A stretch of DNA of 64,000 nucleotides from Paraspadella gotoi. Its lineage: Eukaryota > Chaetognatha. The notes below the pieces were generated by a model, which had not been told where the DNA came from, did no database searches, and worked only from the letters and a program-made list of their open reading frames with translations. Below are positions 13,291 through 26,549 of the stretch, piece after piece. The DNA is taken from positions 25,778,161 through 25,842,160 of the forward strand of contig CM119266.1 of assembly GCA_051294375.1 (NCBI GenBank). The letters are read 5' to 3'. Made by a program: the position numbers and the translations under genes. Position 1 is the first letter of the stretch, and each line of letters opens with the position of its first letter.

Positions 13291-14166
13291 CCCCTATTTT
13301 TCGGAGGTTTCCACGATTTTCATTTTCTTTTTTTTTCTTTTCTTTTCCCCCATTTTCTTGTTTCGCGTCCGATTTACTCCTTCGCTTTTTTTTTTTTCTT
13401 TTTTTTTTTTCTTTTTTCTCCCCTCTCGTCCTTCTTTTCTTTGTTGCATCTCATTTCCTTATTTCCTTGCCTTCTGTGCCCAGTAGCCTTGTTCGACGGC
13501 CCGGCCCGGCCCCACATCGCCTTCCCTTGCCATGCCATGCCATGTTAGACGTTGCTTTGAATTTGCGACGCATTCTTTTCTCCACCGTTTCTCTCATTCC
13601 TTTGATGCGTCTCACTTTTTTATGCATTTTTTTTCGAACGCTTTGTCTCCCATCTTCCGTTTTCATAATCAAGTTACGCGATTCAAAGTCTTGATCGCCT
13701 TTCCTTCCTACCTTCCATGAGTCTTTCAGCGTTCTTGTTTTTTTTGCACTCACTTAACCTATTATTCTAGAACGCGCATTCGACCGATCTCACTCTCACA
13801 TTACCTCACTCACACTCATCTCCCATCCTAGCGTTCACACTCTTCCAGATTCTAAAATGAAAAATGAATGAAGAAAAAAAAAATTAAAAAAAGAAAAGAA
13901 AAAAGATCCCTGCGCGAGGACCAATGTACATACTTCAAGGTCTCACATATAAGCGATTATTTCGAACCCAAATATTCTTTTTCGTAGACGGCTCACGAAT
14001 TTCATATAATAAATCGTTTCTTAAAATTCTATATAATAATGATAATATTATTATTAGAACAAAGCCTAAAAGGTAGTCGTTCACATTCTTCTGTCTTCGC
14101 TCTTCAATTGAAAGTTTCAATCTCCTGTGAGCGAAACCAAACATGTGCTTCTTCTCTTCCTCCCTG

Positions 14167-14168
<2 letters not shown>

Positions 14169-14251
<83 letters not shown>

Positions 14252-14302
14252 CTCTCTACTCTCTCTCCTCCTCTCTCTCTCTCTCTCTCTCTCTCTTTTC
14301 TT
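14169..14302 (+). repeat. (CT)n tract
   Basis: About 65 units with a few single-base interruptions. A facing GA tract lies at 14512-14554, making a CT...GA pair about 200 bp apart. Confidence 0.93.
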
Positions 14303-14506
14303 CTTTCTCTCTGCCTCCCTCCCTTCCTCCCTACCTCGACCCCTCCCTCCCTCTGTACTCCTCCTCCTCTTCTCCTTTTATCTCATCACATTTCTTGGTT
14401 CTCTTCTCTCTCCTCTCTATTTTTCCCTTCACGGCTGAAAGATCGCCGCGCCTGTTTAATCTTCTTTCAGGTAGACACAGAGAGATAGAGAGAGAGAGAA
14501 TGAGAC

Positions 14507-14556
<50 letters not shown>

Positions 14557-14743
14557 CTGATGTTTTTTTAAAGCCCGTAAGTAATAGTATTAATACTCCA
14601 TATATTCTATTGGGAAATGGCCGCCTGACAAAAATATTGATGACATTATGTCATTTCATTTAAATTTACATCACACAACATTACATAACATTAACATACA
14701 TTACATAGTCATATGATATTAAATTTGTGATCTAAGTTAATAG

Positions 14744-14871
<128 letters not shown>

Positions 14872-16935
14872 CATTACTGGCAGCCTTAAGCAAGCCAAAC
14901 TATTTTCTTCCCCTTTTTTATGCAATCTACCGACGAATGTCCCGCTCAACAACATTTAAGGGGGGAGACTGTAGAGATTCAAAATGGCGGCTTCCTGAAA
15001 AAGATTCGGTTGATATTTTGAAACGAATTAAAAGAAAAAGCGAAAATGCTGGGAGCGTAAACTGAAGTACTTCCGTTTCTTAATTCTACGCGACAAGAAA
15101 AACAAAAGAACAGGCGCGTTGTTTATAGAATCGTTTTCGTTATTTTTATGTTATTGTTAATTCGATAAAAATAACAACCTGCTTCTTTTTTTTTATCCAC
15201 ATTTTCTTTTCCCATGTTGCACTTTTTGCCTGAAAGTGTCATCATAGGCAGTATTTCTCTCCCTAAATAATAAACATACAAAATATCTAAAAAACTGTAT
15301 GATAAAAGTTAGTAAAAACATCGGCCGAGTGATTCTTCCAAAAGAGAATTCATTCATCCACAATTTGAATGGAAAGTGCCAAGCAGCGTAGCGGCTGTTT
15401 TTCAATTTTACTCCCTTTTTTTGTGCTTTTTACTTATTTTTATTTGAATTCCTTTTCGCTACTTTGCATTTCCTTTCTTTTCTTTTTTTCTTCTCGGAAG
15501 GATTTCCTCCTTTTTTCCCTTTTACTTCTTCATTTCCTCATTTGAACTTTGATCTTTAATCTTTTTTTCCTTTTCGTCTTTTCCTTTCTTTTCCTTTCTT
15601 TTCATTTTGATTTTTTTTTTCCCTCTTTGCCTTTGATGGTTTTTAATTTTCCGCGCGCCCAGTAAATCTGATCTAATCTTAAGAAAATCATCACAAACTT
15701 TTTTCAAAAATCACTTGGAACTGAAAATAGAGAAACAATTCAAACTACTTTTTAAAATCCGCAGTCAAATTAAATCTTACGAAATGAGTTCCTGCGCCGA
15801 GGCAAAATTCAATTGTTAGTCTCACAAGAGTCGAGACAGGACAACATTGACAGTTTGACATTATTATTCAAATATCTAAACAATTTTCAAGTAAATGTTT
15901 TAAGATTTCATTTTTTCTGAATAAATAAATAGCAGTTGCTTAATTGCTATCCCCTTGAAACGTCCTTGAAACATCATTGAACAATTATATTGAAAAATAA
16001 AAGAGCAGCCGATTACAGTCACTGATCCAAAATTGCATTTACTACTTTGGCATCATCAGCTGAAACATCATCGACATCCTCTTCTCGCGGTCCAGCCTAA
16101 CCGCACCATTTTCTTCAACCCCATCTCTAGCACCGAGCCGCCGCAAAAACTCGGTACCGCTGCGGCGCCGCTGCCGCTGAAGCAGGGCCGCCGCTCTCGC
16201 TGCCGACCCGACTTCGACGCCATTAAAAAAATGGAGTTTCGTCTCTCCTCTCATCCCGCTGCGAGTCCCTTCAAAACCAAATGGCCGGAAGACCCTTTCA
16301 ATCAATGGCTGCCTCTCTTCCCTCCCACCTCGTTGGCTCCGAGCCCAGTTTCCAGCCCGGGGTGTCGGACTGGCGAAAGCGCGGGGTGTCGTAGATGCAA
16401 AAGCGCGGGATTCTTTTTTGTTGTTGTTTTTTTTTTTTTTTAATCGAAGGAATTGTTTTCATTTTTTAAGCCCGGATGTAAGACGGCGCCTGTTATTGTG
16501 GGAGATGGTTAACTAAAAACGGTGCTCGGCGTTAATTTTACAAGGCGCCTTGATTCGGATTTCGTCTCCTTGGAGACTTAAGTAACAGAAAGAAAATAAA
16601 GGACCCGGCTGTACCCAATCGCCACCGAACACCCGACGTGCGAAGCCAGACACGAAAATTCGATTCTCTGCACCAAACACCAATTTTACAACAAGTGGAA
16701 TTAAAAAAAAAAAGGAGAAAAAAAAGAAGAAAAAAAAACGCAGGAAAAACGAAGGAAATAAAAAAAAAGAGAGAGGAAGAGAAATGGAAGGAGATTCTCG
16801 TTTTTTAGACTTGAATTTGTCGAACATAAAAACGATCGAAGTTTAATCATCGGAGAATCTGAAATTCGGGTTTTGTGGGAGAGAAAAAGAGTGAGAAAAG
16901 GAAAGAAAAATAAAAAAAAGAATGGGAGGGAAGAT

Positions 16936-16939
16936 AGAG

Positions 16940-16972
<33 letters not shown>

Positions 16973-17022
16973 GAGAGAGAAGAGAAGAGAGAGAGAGAGA
17001 GAGAGAGAGAAGAGAGAGGAGA
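16936..17022 (+). repeat. Imperfect GA tract
   Basis: GA with single-base deletions (GAAGAG, GAGGAG). Related tracts follow at 17328-17505 and 17695-17760. Confidence 0.85.
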
Positions 17023-17206
17023 TCGAGATAGAAAGATAAACAAGGATTTTCCTTATATCAATTACCATAAATTTGGTGTCATTGCTTTTTGACTTCCGTC
17101 CGATCCACTCCATGCCAAAATGGAGAAGGAGAGAACAAATTTTTAGTCGAAGAAAGTTTTTTCTTCCTTTTGTGCACGTATATGCGTGTACGTCGTGCGT
17201 GCGAGC

Positions 17207-17231
17207 NNNNNNNNNNNNNNNNNNNNNNNNN
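17207..17231. other. Assembly gap, 25 N
   Basis: Fixed-size gap in non-coding sequence, after a GTGCGTGCGAGC stretch. Confidence 0.99.
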
Positions 17232-17715
17232 CAGCTAAAGCGGAGTGCCATGCAATGTTTCTGTTTTTCGAACGAATAATATCCCAAAGTGATAACTCCA
17301 GAGGGCAGGGAGATCACGTGCTAAAAATGAGAGAAGAGAGAAAGAGAGAGAAGAGAGGAGAGAAGAGAGAGAGAAAAGAGAGAGAGGATGAGAGGGAGAG
17401 AAGACGATGACGGAGAGGAAGAAGATGAGAGAGAGAGACAGGAGAGAGAACGATGATGATGTGAGAGATGAGAGAGAGAGAGTGAGCAGAGAGAGAGAGA
17501 AGATGTACATGGACCTAGGTACTCTCTGCAAGAAGGACCTATAAGGTAACGATGTGTCCGTTCATTCATTGATATCCGTTTTCCTAATACAGAAAGCAAC
17601 TTTTTTATAACTACATAAGAAAAAAAATGTGTGTCTACTAAATATTAGTATTCAGAAAAAGAAAATAAAAAAATAGAAACACAAAGCAATTCAGAGAGAG
17701 AAGAGAGGAGAGAGA

Positions 17716-17761
<46 letters not shown>

Positions 17762-18171
17762 AGAATATTCAGGTTGCCATAGTAACGGAAAGAGGAACAA
17801 ATATATTTGATGTCAGATTTTGATTAAACGAAGCGACACAACGCGAGAGACTTCTTGGTTTAAAGAATAAAAGGCTGAGCTTGTATATTACAATATTACA
17901 ATTCTAAAATCGGCGACAATGTGTCACAAGATTGAATAAACGGCCACGACAACGACGATAACGCCGACGTCGCCAATGAAGATTGATTTTTCTCTCTCAA
18001 ATAAATTGAGCATCTCCTCTCGTCTTTATTTTCTACCGTCTTATTCGATTATCTCTCTCCTGTTCCATTTAAATATAGCTTGACAAAATAAAAAACAATT
18101 GAATTCAAAGACAGCAAACCTCGGTCTTGGCCACAACAACAACAACTACCGCACTAAGAAGATTTTGACGA

Positions 18172-18204
<33 letters not shown>

Positions 18205-20318
18205 TACGAAGACGTCTAAAACGAAAGCGAAAGAAAAAGAAAAAAAGAAATTTGGAGGCAGGAAAGGAGATGACTGTTGAGCGTTGAGTGTTGGGCTCCA
18301 GATGGCGACACAAACTCAATTTTTGTTTCGCAGCCACAAAACAATTTCGGATTTGAAATTCAAATCAAGACCCGACCTATATCTCTTCTCCACTTCCACC
18401 GAGATCAACCCAACTCTCTTTTTCTCTTCCTTCTTTTTAGTTGCGCCGCGAGTACTCGCGGAGCAACTCTATAAGTCACTTTTCGGTCGGTCTGTCGGTC
18501 TGTCGATTCATATGTCTGTCCGTCGGTCTGTCCCACATACATTAAAAATGCCTATAATTCGCATATAGTTGGTTGCTTATTGGTTAAGACAGGAAAAAAG
18601 CTCAAACCTAAGGGACTGCTAACGCCGCCTTCAAGAAATCCTAAAACTATAAGGAATAAAAGAAGGAATTTCGATGGGTGCATATCATAAATACAAGGGC
18701 TAATAAAGTTTTAAATAAAATCACTGCGGCGCAACACATTGGAATCACCGTTCTTGTTTTTTTTTTTCACTTTTGATTTTTCTTTACCCTTTATTTTATT
18801 TTTCATTATTTGAGGTTTTTTATCCTTATATAAAACTATTTTTTTTGTGGCAACCAATTTTTTTTTTCATTTTCCTTCATCCTTTTGTAACAACTGATTT
18901 AACATACCCTATGAAGATCCCAAAAATCACGAATTTATGACACATTTGAACATTTACTACCATTTTCCCTCCCTTTCTCATCTTTTTAGCACCAATAAGG
19001 GCTTAAATTTAAAAAGTTGGTATATGAAAAAAAAACAACTCTTACTTATGAAGTCAATCCCTATTTTTATTATATTAATTTGTATTTTTTGTCTTTGCCG
19101 ACGTCCTTGACCGGGTTTGTAAGACAAAAATTTTAATCATATTCCATTATTCTCTTCTCCCCCCCTCCCCCCCTCCCCCCCGACTCCCTTTTCTTTTCGC
19201 CTTGTTCCTTCCGCGGACTCGACTCAGGTAAGTGAAAAAAAAATGTTTTACGAAAATTTAAACTAATTTAAATATTCTCTGTTCATCTTCTGTCTTATTC
19301 AAATTTTTGCACAAAAGAAAAAAAAAAAGAAAACTCTCCTGAACTCTGTATAATATTGTATATTGAATATGTACTTGCCTCGTCCTTTTCGGTACAAACA
19401 ACGATGACGAACCGGAATCACAACTGTAAATTCAGGATGTCATGTCTTTAAAATTACTTCTGAAATTATGAAATTGTGAAATTGCGTTTATACAGTTTAG
19501 ACGGACTTTGGTTAAATTCAGATGAATAATTCTAATTAAAACTTTTACGTTCTGTTCGTTCCTTTATATATGATCCTCATCATCATCGTTTTCCGTTTGT
19601 CGTCGTCGTCGTCGTCGTCGTCGTCAGGTCGTCGTTAAGGAGAGGAAAGTAGAATAGCACGCGCGAAATCCATAACGCGTTTACCATCCATCGCCCGGCG
19701 GCGGGAAATCCGTCGCCAAGCAACGAAGAACGATCGCGTAACCATGGAAACGGGAGGCTGTTACCGTTTGGTGGGGTGGCCATAGCGTTTGAAAGGCGAA
19801 TGTCACCGGAGTGTCAACCAGTGGCTACATCTGTCACGCGAATGCATCACCGCGACAATGACATAGGATCTTCAAGTCAATGACAGGTTTAACAAGAATG
19901 CGATGGCATGACACTTATGGTCTGTCAGTCAGTCTGTCACAGAGATTACTTTGAGACGTCATTGTGAAGACAAAAACTACTGTACTGCAACCGCAACTGG
20001 TTTTCCTCAGCTACGTCGAAGGATTGTCACGGCGCGGAGACGAGAATGCCACGTTGGGGTGCCACGGCAAATGATCCGATTGCCAAGGAGAGAAAGAGTC
20101 ATTTTCCTCCCTTACCCCCTCCTCCTCCTACTCCCGGATCCTTTCCCCCCCCTCTCCCTTTGCGCCGTCGGCTAAAAATCGTCATCAAATCTCTCTCACA
20201 TCCGGCATCTAGATTTCCCCTCATTCCGTGGTCCGTCTGACATCCGGGTCTCAGTTATGTTTCTATGTTCGAAGGCCACATTTTCGTCCTTTTTTTTTTT
20301 TAAATATCCCTAAGACAT

Positions 20319-20509
20319 ATGCGTGCTCGAGAGTACGTAGTAATTATAGACTTTGCAATAATCATTTGCGTAATCGCGACTTGGGTAGCGTCTTTGAAAC
20401 CCCAGCTTTGCAAACGAAAAACGACGACGATGACAACGAAGACTACCACTACCCCACCAACGCGAAACCAACCCCACGTCTACGCCACGCCAACCCTATT
20501 CAAACCCCA
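20319..20509 (+). CDS. Possible coding fragment running into the 33-bp minisatellite (broken by N gap)
   Basis: An open frame encodes a hydrophobic stretch (YVVIIDFAIIICVIATWV), a Lys/Thr/Pro-rich linker and one PHVYATPTLFK unit before the N gap at 20510. In the right arm the same unit frame continues at 23063-23158 as PHVYATPTASQPHANPHN, then TIDPDDNIQDDFN, ending at a good donor (GTGAGA, 23159). If the left arm is an artefact, these two pieces would belong to one exon with an 11-residue tandem repeat. A second frame is also open across the first piece, so coding status is uncertain. No family recognised. Confidence 0.25.
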
Positions 20510-20534
20510 NNNNNNNNNNNNNNNNNNNNNNNNN
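20510..20534. other. Assembly gap, 25 N, before the 4.8-kb palindrome
   Basis: The contig to its left ends in a minisatellite unit and the one to its right begins at the outer edge of a palindrome arm. Confidence 0.99.
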
Positions 20535-21645
20535 ACCACTGTTCCAAAGCTCAAAGGTGTCCCCACATCCACCCGAGGCAAAGCGACCATTAACCACCAG
20601 TCCTCCAACAACATCGAACATGCCGACTCACCTGTCACTTTAATGCTTTCTTTAAATCACCAATCTTCCTCACCTGCTTAATGACTTACCCGATCCATCT
20701 TAACCGCTCCAAAGTATCTCACCTCCTCCTTATCCTTCTCCTCTTTTTTTTTCGCTCCTTAATTCCGTCGGCCACAAAATTAATTCAAATTTTGATGATT
20801 TTTTTTTTCTTCCTGCTTTTCTCATGGTCATTATCGTCTGTCGCGTCGTCGTCGTCGTCGGTCTGTTTTTATTGTCATCGAAAACCGCAAAAAAAAAATA
20901 AAAAATTCTTCAGCTATATTTTCTCGGCCTTTTATGAGCTCTTGTAACGAGTTTCCATTGAATCGCTGATTTTTTTTTTCGAAAAGTAAGCCGAACGACA
21001 TTGAATACTTAATTACCTTTTATGAAATCCGTCATTAAACGACATATTTTTACGTCAATAAAATTGATAAACCAAATTAATGGCTCAAACGGCGAGTCCT
21101 CTTTTCAGTATTTTCAGTTTAAAAAGGAAACCAACCAAAAAAAAGACAAGCAATCGATCGCGTTCCCATGGGTTAGACGGACCCGCCCACGTAGAAAAAA
21201 AGAAAGAACTATTAAAAAAAGAAAAGGCGAAGAAAATAAAAATTTGTGGCGTTTGATTGTTTTTCTCGGCGATGACGACAGGCGGTTCTTTGTCTTTCGA
21301 GTTTCCATTTCTCTCTTTTATGCTTCTCACGCGTTCGGCCGGCCAGAGTTTCCCTCCGCGCGAGACGAGGATGTAAATGTTTTTTCTCTTTCTCTCTCCG
21401 GGATGAAAGCGAGGCTCTCGTCTCGACTCCTCTTCCCATTGTGTTGGTTTTGTTTCGGCTTTTGCGGTAGTTTCGTCTCTCTTTTCTCTTTGCACGTGCG
21501 CGCGGTTTTTTTGTTGTGTGTGTGTGCGGGTTCGGGGTTACCGAATGTCTTATTCTCGTCCGACTTTTTTCAAAGTTTTACGTGTTTAGGTTTTTTTTAG
21601 AGCCTCACTATTTCCAAAACTATGACTCGGCTGTTCTCTCTCTCG

Positions 21646-21677
<32 letters not shown>

Positions 21678-22766
21678 TCCAATCATCTCTCTCTCTCTCT
21701 CATCTCTCTCTCGTCTCTCTCCTCGTATCTCTCTTTCCTCTTCTCTTTCTCTCTAGTCTTTCCTCTCTTTCTCTGTTTCTGCTCCATTCTTATTTTGTTG
21801 TTAGGGGGAAATTTGTTGGCCATATAAGATTATGCTCAGAATGGACTGACACGGGAAACTTTTCGTTACAAGAAAAGTTTGCTGATGATTTCTGGTTGTT
21901 AAGGAAAATAAAGAAAAAGGTAAGGATGAACCGTCGTCGTCGATTGGGGTGACATGGAAGTTAGATCCAGTCTCACTCAAGTCTTCTTCATATATAAGTA
22001 ATAAATTGATTAATATGGATTAATATCAGGAATGAATGATTTTCAGTTTTTCTATCCACATATTCAATCGAGTTAAAAATGCGAACTATCGTAGTTTCGT
22101 TGAAGATTCGTCGTGTGGAGTTTTTTAAAACTCTCGTCCGGACCTCGGTTCTTCCTACTTGTGGGCGTGCCCCTCGCCTTGGCCCGAACGTCGCGCGGGC
22201 GAGGAGTTAGTCGAAGCGAAGCTTATAAAGAAGACTAAAGAGAGACTATCGAGAGATGTGTCCAATATTTAAAACAACACGGCAAAGAGAAAAGTGTCCG
22301 GCGCGCGCTCCGTATTTTCACAACTATTTGAACTTAAAGTACCTTAACGGTAACTTAATTGTAATTTGTTTAAATGATAGAGTAGAGCTCCTCAACTTGC
22401 GGCTTTATTTTTAGACAGTTTTTAAGTTAAATAAGAAATCAAATAAATTTATTAAAACCCACCCTTAAACACCCTTGCCTAAGCAATAGCTACAGAGTAC
22501 CGTGGGCAACTAACGACAACGCCCACTTTCCCACCACCAAATCTTTTCTTCCGAAAGAGGTTAAACTAGATAAGACGATACGACGCGGTGGGGCGCCATT
22601 TTGGAGCCAACGGGTTTTTCGCCCTTTCCACCGTATCTCCATTGATGTCGTGTGGAGTCAAACGCATGTGTCTCGTTGCAGTTTTTCTCACGTTGAAATC
22701 GTCTGGATGTTGTCGTCGGGATCATTAGTGTTGTGGGGGTTGGCCGTGGGGTTGGCTGGCGCGTTG
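20535..22766. repeat. Left arm of a 4.8-kb imperfect palindrome
   Basis: Reverse complement of 23082-25265. Paired landmarks: 20535/25265 (CACTGTTCCAAAGCTCAA), 22400/23450 (CTTTATTTTTAGA-CAGTTTTTAAGTT), 22598/23255 (GAGCCAACGGGTTTTTCGCC). Sums are about 45800-45850. The arm starts at the base after the N gap ending 20534. A 192-codon frame at 21022-21600 is not preserved in the other arm and is not called. Confidence 0.92.
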
Positions 22767-23090
22767 GGCGTAGCGTAGACGTGGGGTTTTGAATAGGGTT
22801 GGCGTGGCGTAGACGTGGTGGTTTGAATAGGGTTGGTCGTGGCGTAGACGTGGGGTGGCGTGGCGTAGCGTGGGTTTGAATAGGGTTGGCAGTGGCGTAG
22901 ACGTGGGTTGAATAGGGTTGGCGGTGGCGTAGACGTGGGGTTTGAAAAGGGTTGGCGTGGCGTAGACGTGGGGTTGATGAGGGTGCGTGGCGTAGACGTG
23001 GGGTTTTGAAATAGGGTTGGCGTGGCGTAGACGTGGGGTTGCGTGGCGTAGACGTGGGTTTGAAACCCCACGTCTACGCTACGCCAACGG
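22767..23090. repeat. 33-bp minisatellite at the fold of the palindrome
   Basis: About eight to nine imperfect G-rich units (GTGGCGTAGACGTGGGG, then TTTGAATAGGGTTGGC) run to about 23060, where orientation flips to the C-rich complement (CCCCACGTCTACGC). A further C-rich copy is at 20462-20509, on the other side of the N gap. The unit is 33 bp, a multiple of three, and one C-rich frame reads PHVYATPTLFK per unit. Confidence 0.85.
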
Positions 23091-24951
23091 CCAGCCAACC
23101 CCACGCCAACCCCCACAACACTATCGATCCCGACGACAACATCCAAGACGATTTCAACGTGAGAAAAACTGCAACGAGACACATGCGTTTGACTCCACAC
23201 GACATCAATGGAGATTACGGTGGAAAGGGCGAAAAACCCGTTGGCTCAAAATGGCCGCCCACCGTCGTATCGTCTTATCCTAGTTTAACCTCTTTTCGGA
23301 AGAAAAGATTTGGTGGGGGAAAGTGGGCGTTGTCGTTAGTTGCCACGGTACTCTGTAGCTATTGCTTAGGCAATGGGTGTTAAGGGTGGGTTTTAATAAA
23401 TTTATTTGATTTTCTTATTAACTTAAAAACTGTTCTAAAAATAAAGCGCAAGTTGAGAGGCTCTACTCTATCATGTAAACAATACAATTTATTACGTATA
23501 GGTACTTTAAGTTCAAATAGTTTGAAATACGGGCGCGCGTCCCGGACATCTTTTCTCTTTGGTGTTGTTTAAATATGGAACACATCTCTCGAAGTCTCTC
23601 TTTAGTCTCTTTATAAAGCTTCGCTCGACTAACTCCTCGCCCGCGCGACGTTCGGGCAAAGCGGGGGCACGCCCACAAGTAGGAAGAACCGAGGTTCCGG
23701 GACGGAGTTTTAAAAACTCCCACGACGAACTCAACGAAACTCGATGTTCGCATTTTTAGGACTCGATGAAGTTGGGATAGCAAAACTGAAAATCATTCAT
23801 TCCTGATATTAATCATATTAATCATATTTTATTACTTATATATGAAGAAGACTTGAGTGAGACTGGATCTAATCATGTCACCCCAATCGACGACGAGGTT
23901 CATCCCCTTAACTTCATCCCCTTAACAACCAGAAATCATCGAAACTTTTTTAACGAAAAGTTTCCCGTGTCAGTCCATTCTGAGCATAATCTTAATGGCC
24001 AACAAATTTTTCCCTAACAACAAAATAAGAATGGGAGAGAAACAGAAGAAAGACGAGAGGAAAGACTGAGAAGAGGAAAGAAGAAAGAGGAGACGACGAG
24101 AGATGGAGCGAGGAGAGAGATCGAGAGAGAGATGAGAGGACGAGAGACGAGATTGATTGGGAAGGATGAGAAGAGAGGAGAGCAGAGAACGGAGGAGAGA
24201 GGAGAGAGAGAAAGCCGAGTCATAGTTTTGGAAATTAGTTGAGGCTCCCTAAAAAAAACCACACGTAAAATTTGAAAAAAGTCGGACGAGAATAAGAATT
24301 GTAACCCGAACCCGCACACACACACAACAAAAAAACCCGCGGCGCACGTCAAAAGAAAGAGACGAAAACTACGCAAAAGCCGAAACAAAACAACACAATG
24401 GAAAGGGAGTCGAGACGAGAGCCTCGCTTTCATCCGGGGGAGAGAGAAGAAGAAAAAGCCATTTACATCCTCGCTCGCGCGGAGGGAAAACTCTGGCGGC
24501 CGACGCGAGAAGCATAAAAGAGAAATGGAAACTCGAAAGACAAAAGAACCGTCGTCGTCAGCCGAAAAAAAATCAAACGCCACAAATTTTTTTTCTTCGC
24601 CTTTTCTTTTTAAATAGTTCTTTCTTTTTTTTTCTAACGTGCGGGGGCGTAACCATGGGAACGCGATCGATGTTGTCTTTTTTTTGGTTTCCTTTCTTAA
24701 AACTGAAAAAAGAGGACTCGCGTTTGAGCCATTAATTTGGTTATCAATTTTATTGACGTAAAAATATGGTTAAGACGGATTTCATAAAAGGTTAATTAAG
24801 TTATTCAATGTCGTTCGGCTAACTTCGAAAAAAAAAAAATATCAGCGATTCAATGGAAACTCGTTACAAGAGCATAAAAGGCCCAAGAAACATATAGCTG
24901 AAGAATTTTTTTTTTTTTTTTTGCGGTTTTCGATGAACAATAAAGACGACA

Positions 24952-24983
<32 letters not shown>

Positions 24984-25265
24984 TAATGAACCATGAGAAA
25001 AGAGGAAGAAAAAAAAATCATCAAAAATTTGAATTAATTTTTGGCGACGGAAATTAAGGAGCGAAAAAAGAGGAGAGAATAAGGAGAGGTTGAGGATTTT
25101 GGAGGTAAGGACGGTCGGGTAAGTCATTAAGCAGGTGAGGAAGATGGTTGATTAAAGAAAGCGATTAAGGAGGTGAGTCGCATGTTGCGATGTTGTGGAG
25201 GACTGGTAATGGTCGCTTTGCCTCGGAGTGGATGGCTGGGACACCTTGAGCTTTGGAACAGTGGG
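23082..25265. repeat. Right arm of the 4.8-kb imperfect palindrome
   Basis: Mirror of 20535-22766. 25266-25364 continues beyond the mirrored part before the next N gap. Both arms keep a GTGAGA splice-donor-like site beside the minisatellite (23159 here, 22689-22694 reversed in the left arm). Confidence 0.9.
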
Positions 25266-25364
25266 TGTCGGGGGAGAAAGGTGACACGTGGAAAGCGCCC
25301 GAGTTGAATGGCGCGTTAACGAGCCAAGGAGGCGAGTCGAGAGAGAACGTCACTCTGGCGAAGA

Positions 25365-25389
25365 NNNNNNNNNNNNNNNNNNNNNNNNN
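25365..25389. other. Assembly gap, 25 N, between the two palindromes
   Basis: The 21-kb palindrome begins directly after it. Confidence 0.99.
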
Positions 25390-26029
25390 AGAGATATTTT
25401 TAAATCAGTTTTTCGAAGAACAACTATTATATCGATACACTACAACTTTTTTATTTTCACACAGGGAATATTTTTTTTAAGAAAAGGCCCGAAACCCTCA
25501 TTTTTTTTGAGTTTTTCTCGACCCACAGACCCACGACGCGTGATGAAACGACTCACAAATAAGTCGAAACATGTCTTATTTTCGTTTCTATACTAAAAAT
25601 CGTTGTTGTAACCCAAAAAATGTCAAAATACAAAAAAATTTTCTTCTCTCAACAACGAGACACGGAGTGAAAAACGACCTCAACCGACGCTGTGGGAAAA
25701 AAAAAAAAAAACTAGACTGAAATCCGCAACCGGGGTCTTTTAGCTTCCACGCCTCGCTCTCCAGTCGCCTCCCAATCCTCCCCCCTTCTCGCCCTCCTTT
25801 AAACTCCCCATCTCCCACAAAAGAAAAGGGATCGAATCACACGAAAAAGAAATTAAAAAAAGGAGAAAAAAAGGAGGAAAGGAACGAAAAAAAGGGAAAA
25901 AAAAGTGGGAAAAATAATTGGGGAAGAATCGCGCCTTCCTTTTATCTCCATTAAGGGACCCCGAGTTTCGACGCGCGATAGGAGATTTAAATGCAAAACT
26001 AAAGTGGTTAGATTATCGCCCCGGAACAG

Positions 26030-26175
<146 letters not shown>

Positions 26176-26472
26176 AATGGCGGGAAAAACGCGAAGGGAA
26201 AAGAGAAAACAACGGGGCAAGAAAAAAAACGGTCCGGGCCAATTGCTTTCGATGAGAGAGGGAGAAAGGGGGGAGTAAGGAATGAAGAAACGATGGAGAA
26301 CTCGGGGAAATGAGGCGGAATGAGGAACGATTAAGGGGGGTGAATGAAATTCGGACGGAATAACAGAATGAAACAGATGGAAAACGTTAATTGAGGACGA
26401 AATGATGAAAGGATAAAGAGGTATGAAACAAGTTCGGCGTAATTAATGAGAAAGAGGAAAAAGGAGAGTAAG

Positions 26473-26549
<77 letters not shown>

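Noticed and set aside
14039-14571. Overlapping frames of repeating Ser-Leu or Arg-Glu
   Set aside because: Translations of CT/GA microsatellites; the same happens at 893-1261, 13071-13548, 25853-26255, 33263-33831, 34468-35127, 52895-53252 and 57769-58119.
16033-16443. Possible exon in a GC-rich island
   Set aside because: Both strands are open, no splice consensus pair and no recognisable motif.
21022-21600. 192-codon open frame
   Set aside because: Lies in a palindrome arm; the mirror arm does not keep the frame, and the content is low-complexity with no known domain.
22767-23090. CRISPR array
   Set aside because: Direct 33-bp units have no constant-repeat/variable-spacer alternation, and the DNA is animal; it is a minisatellite.
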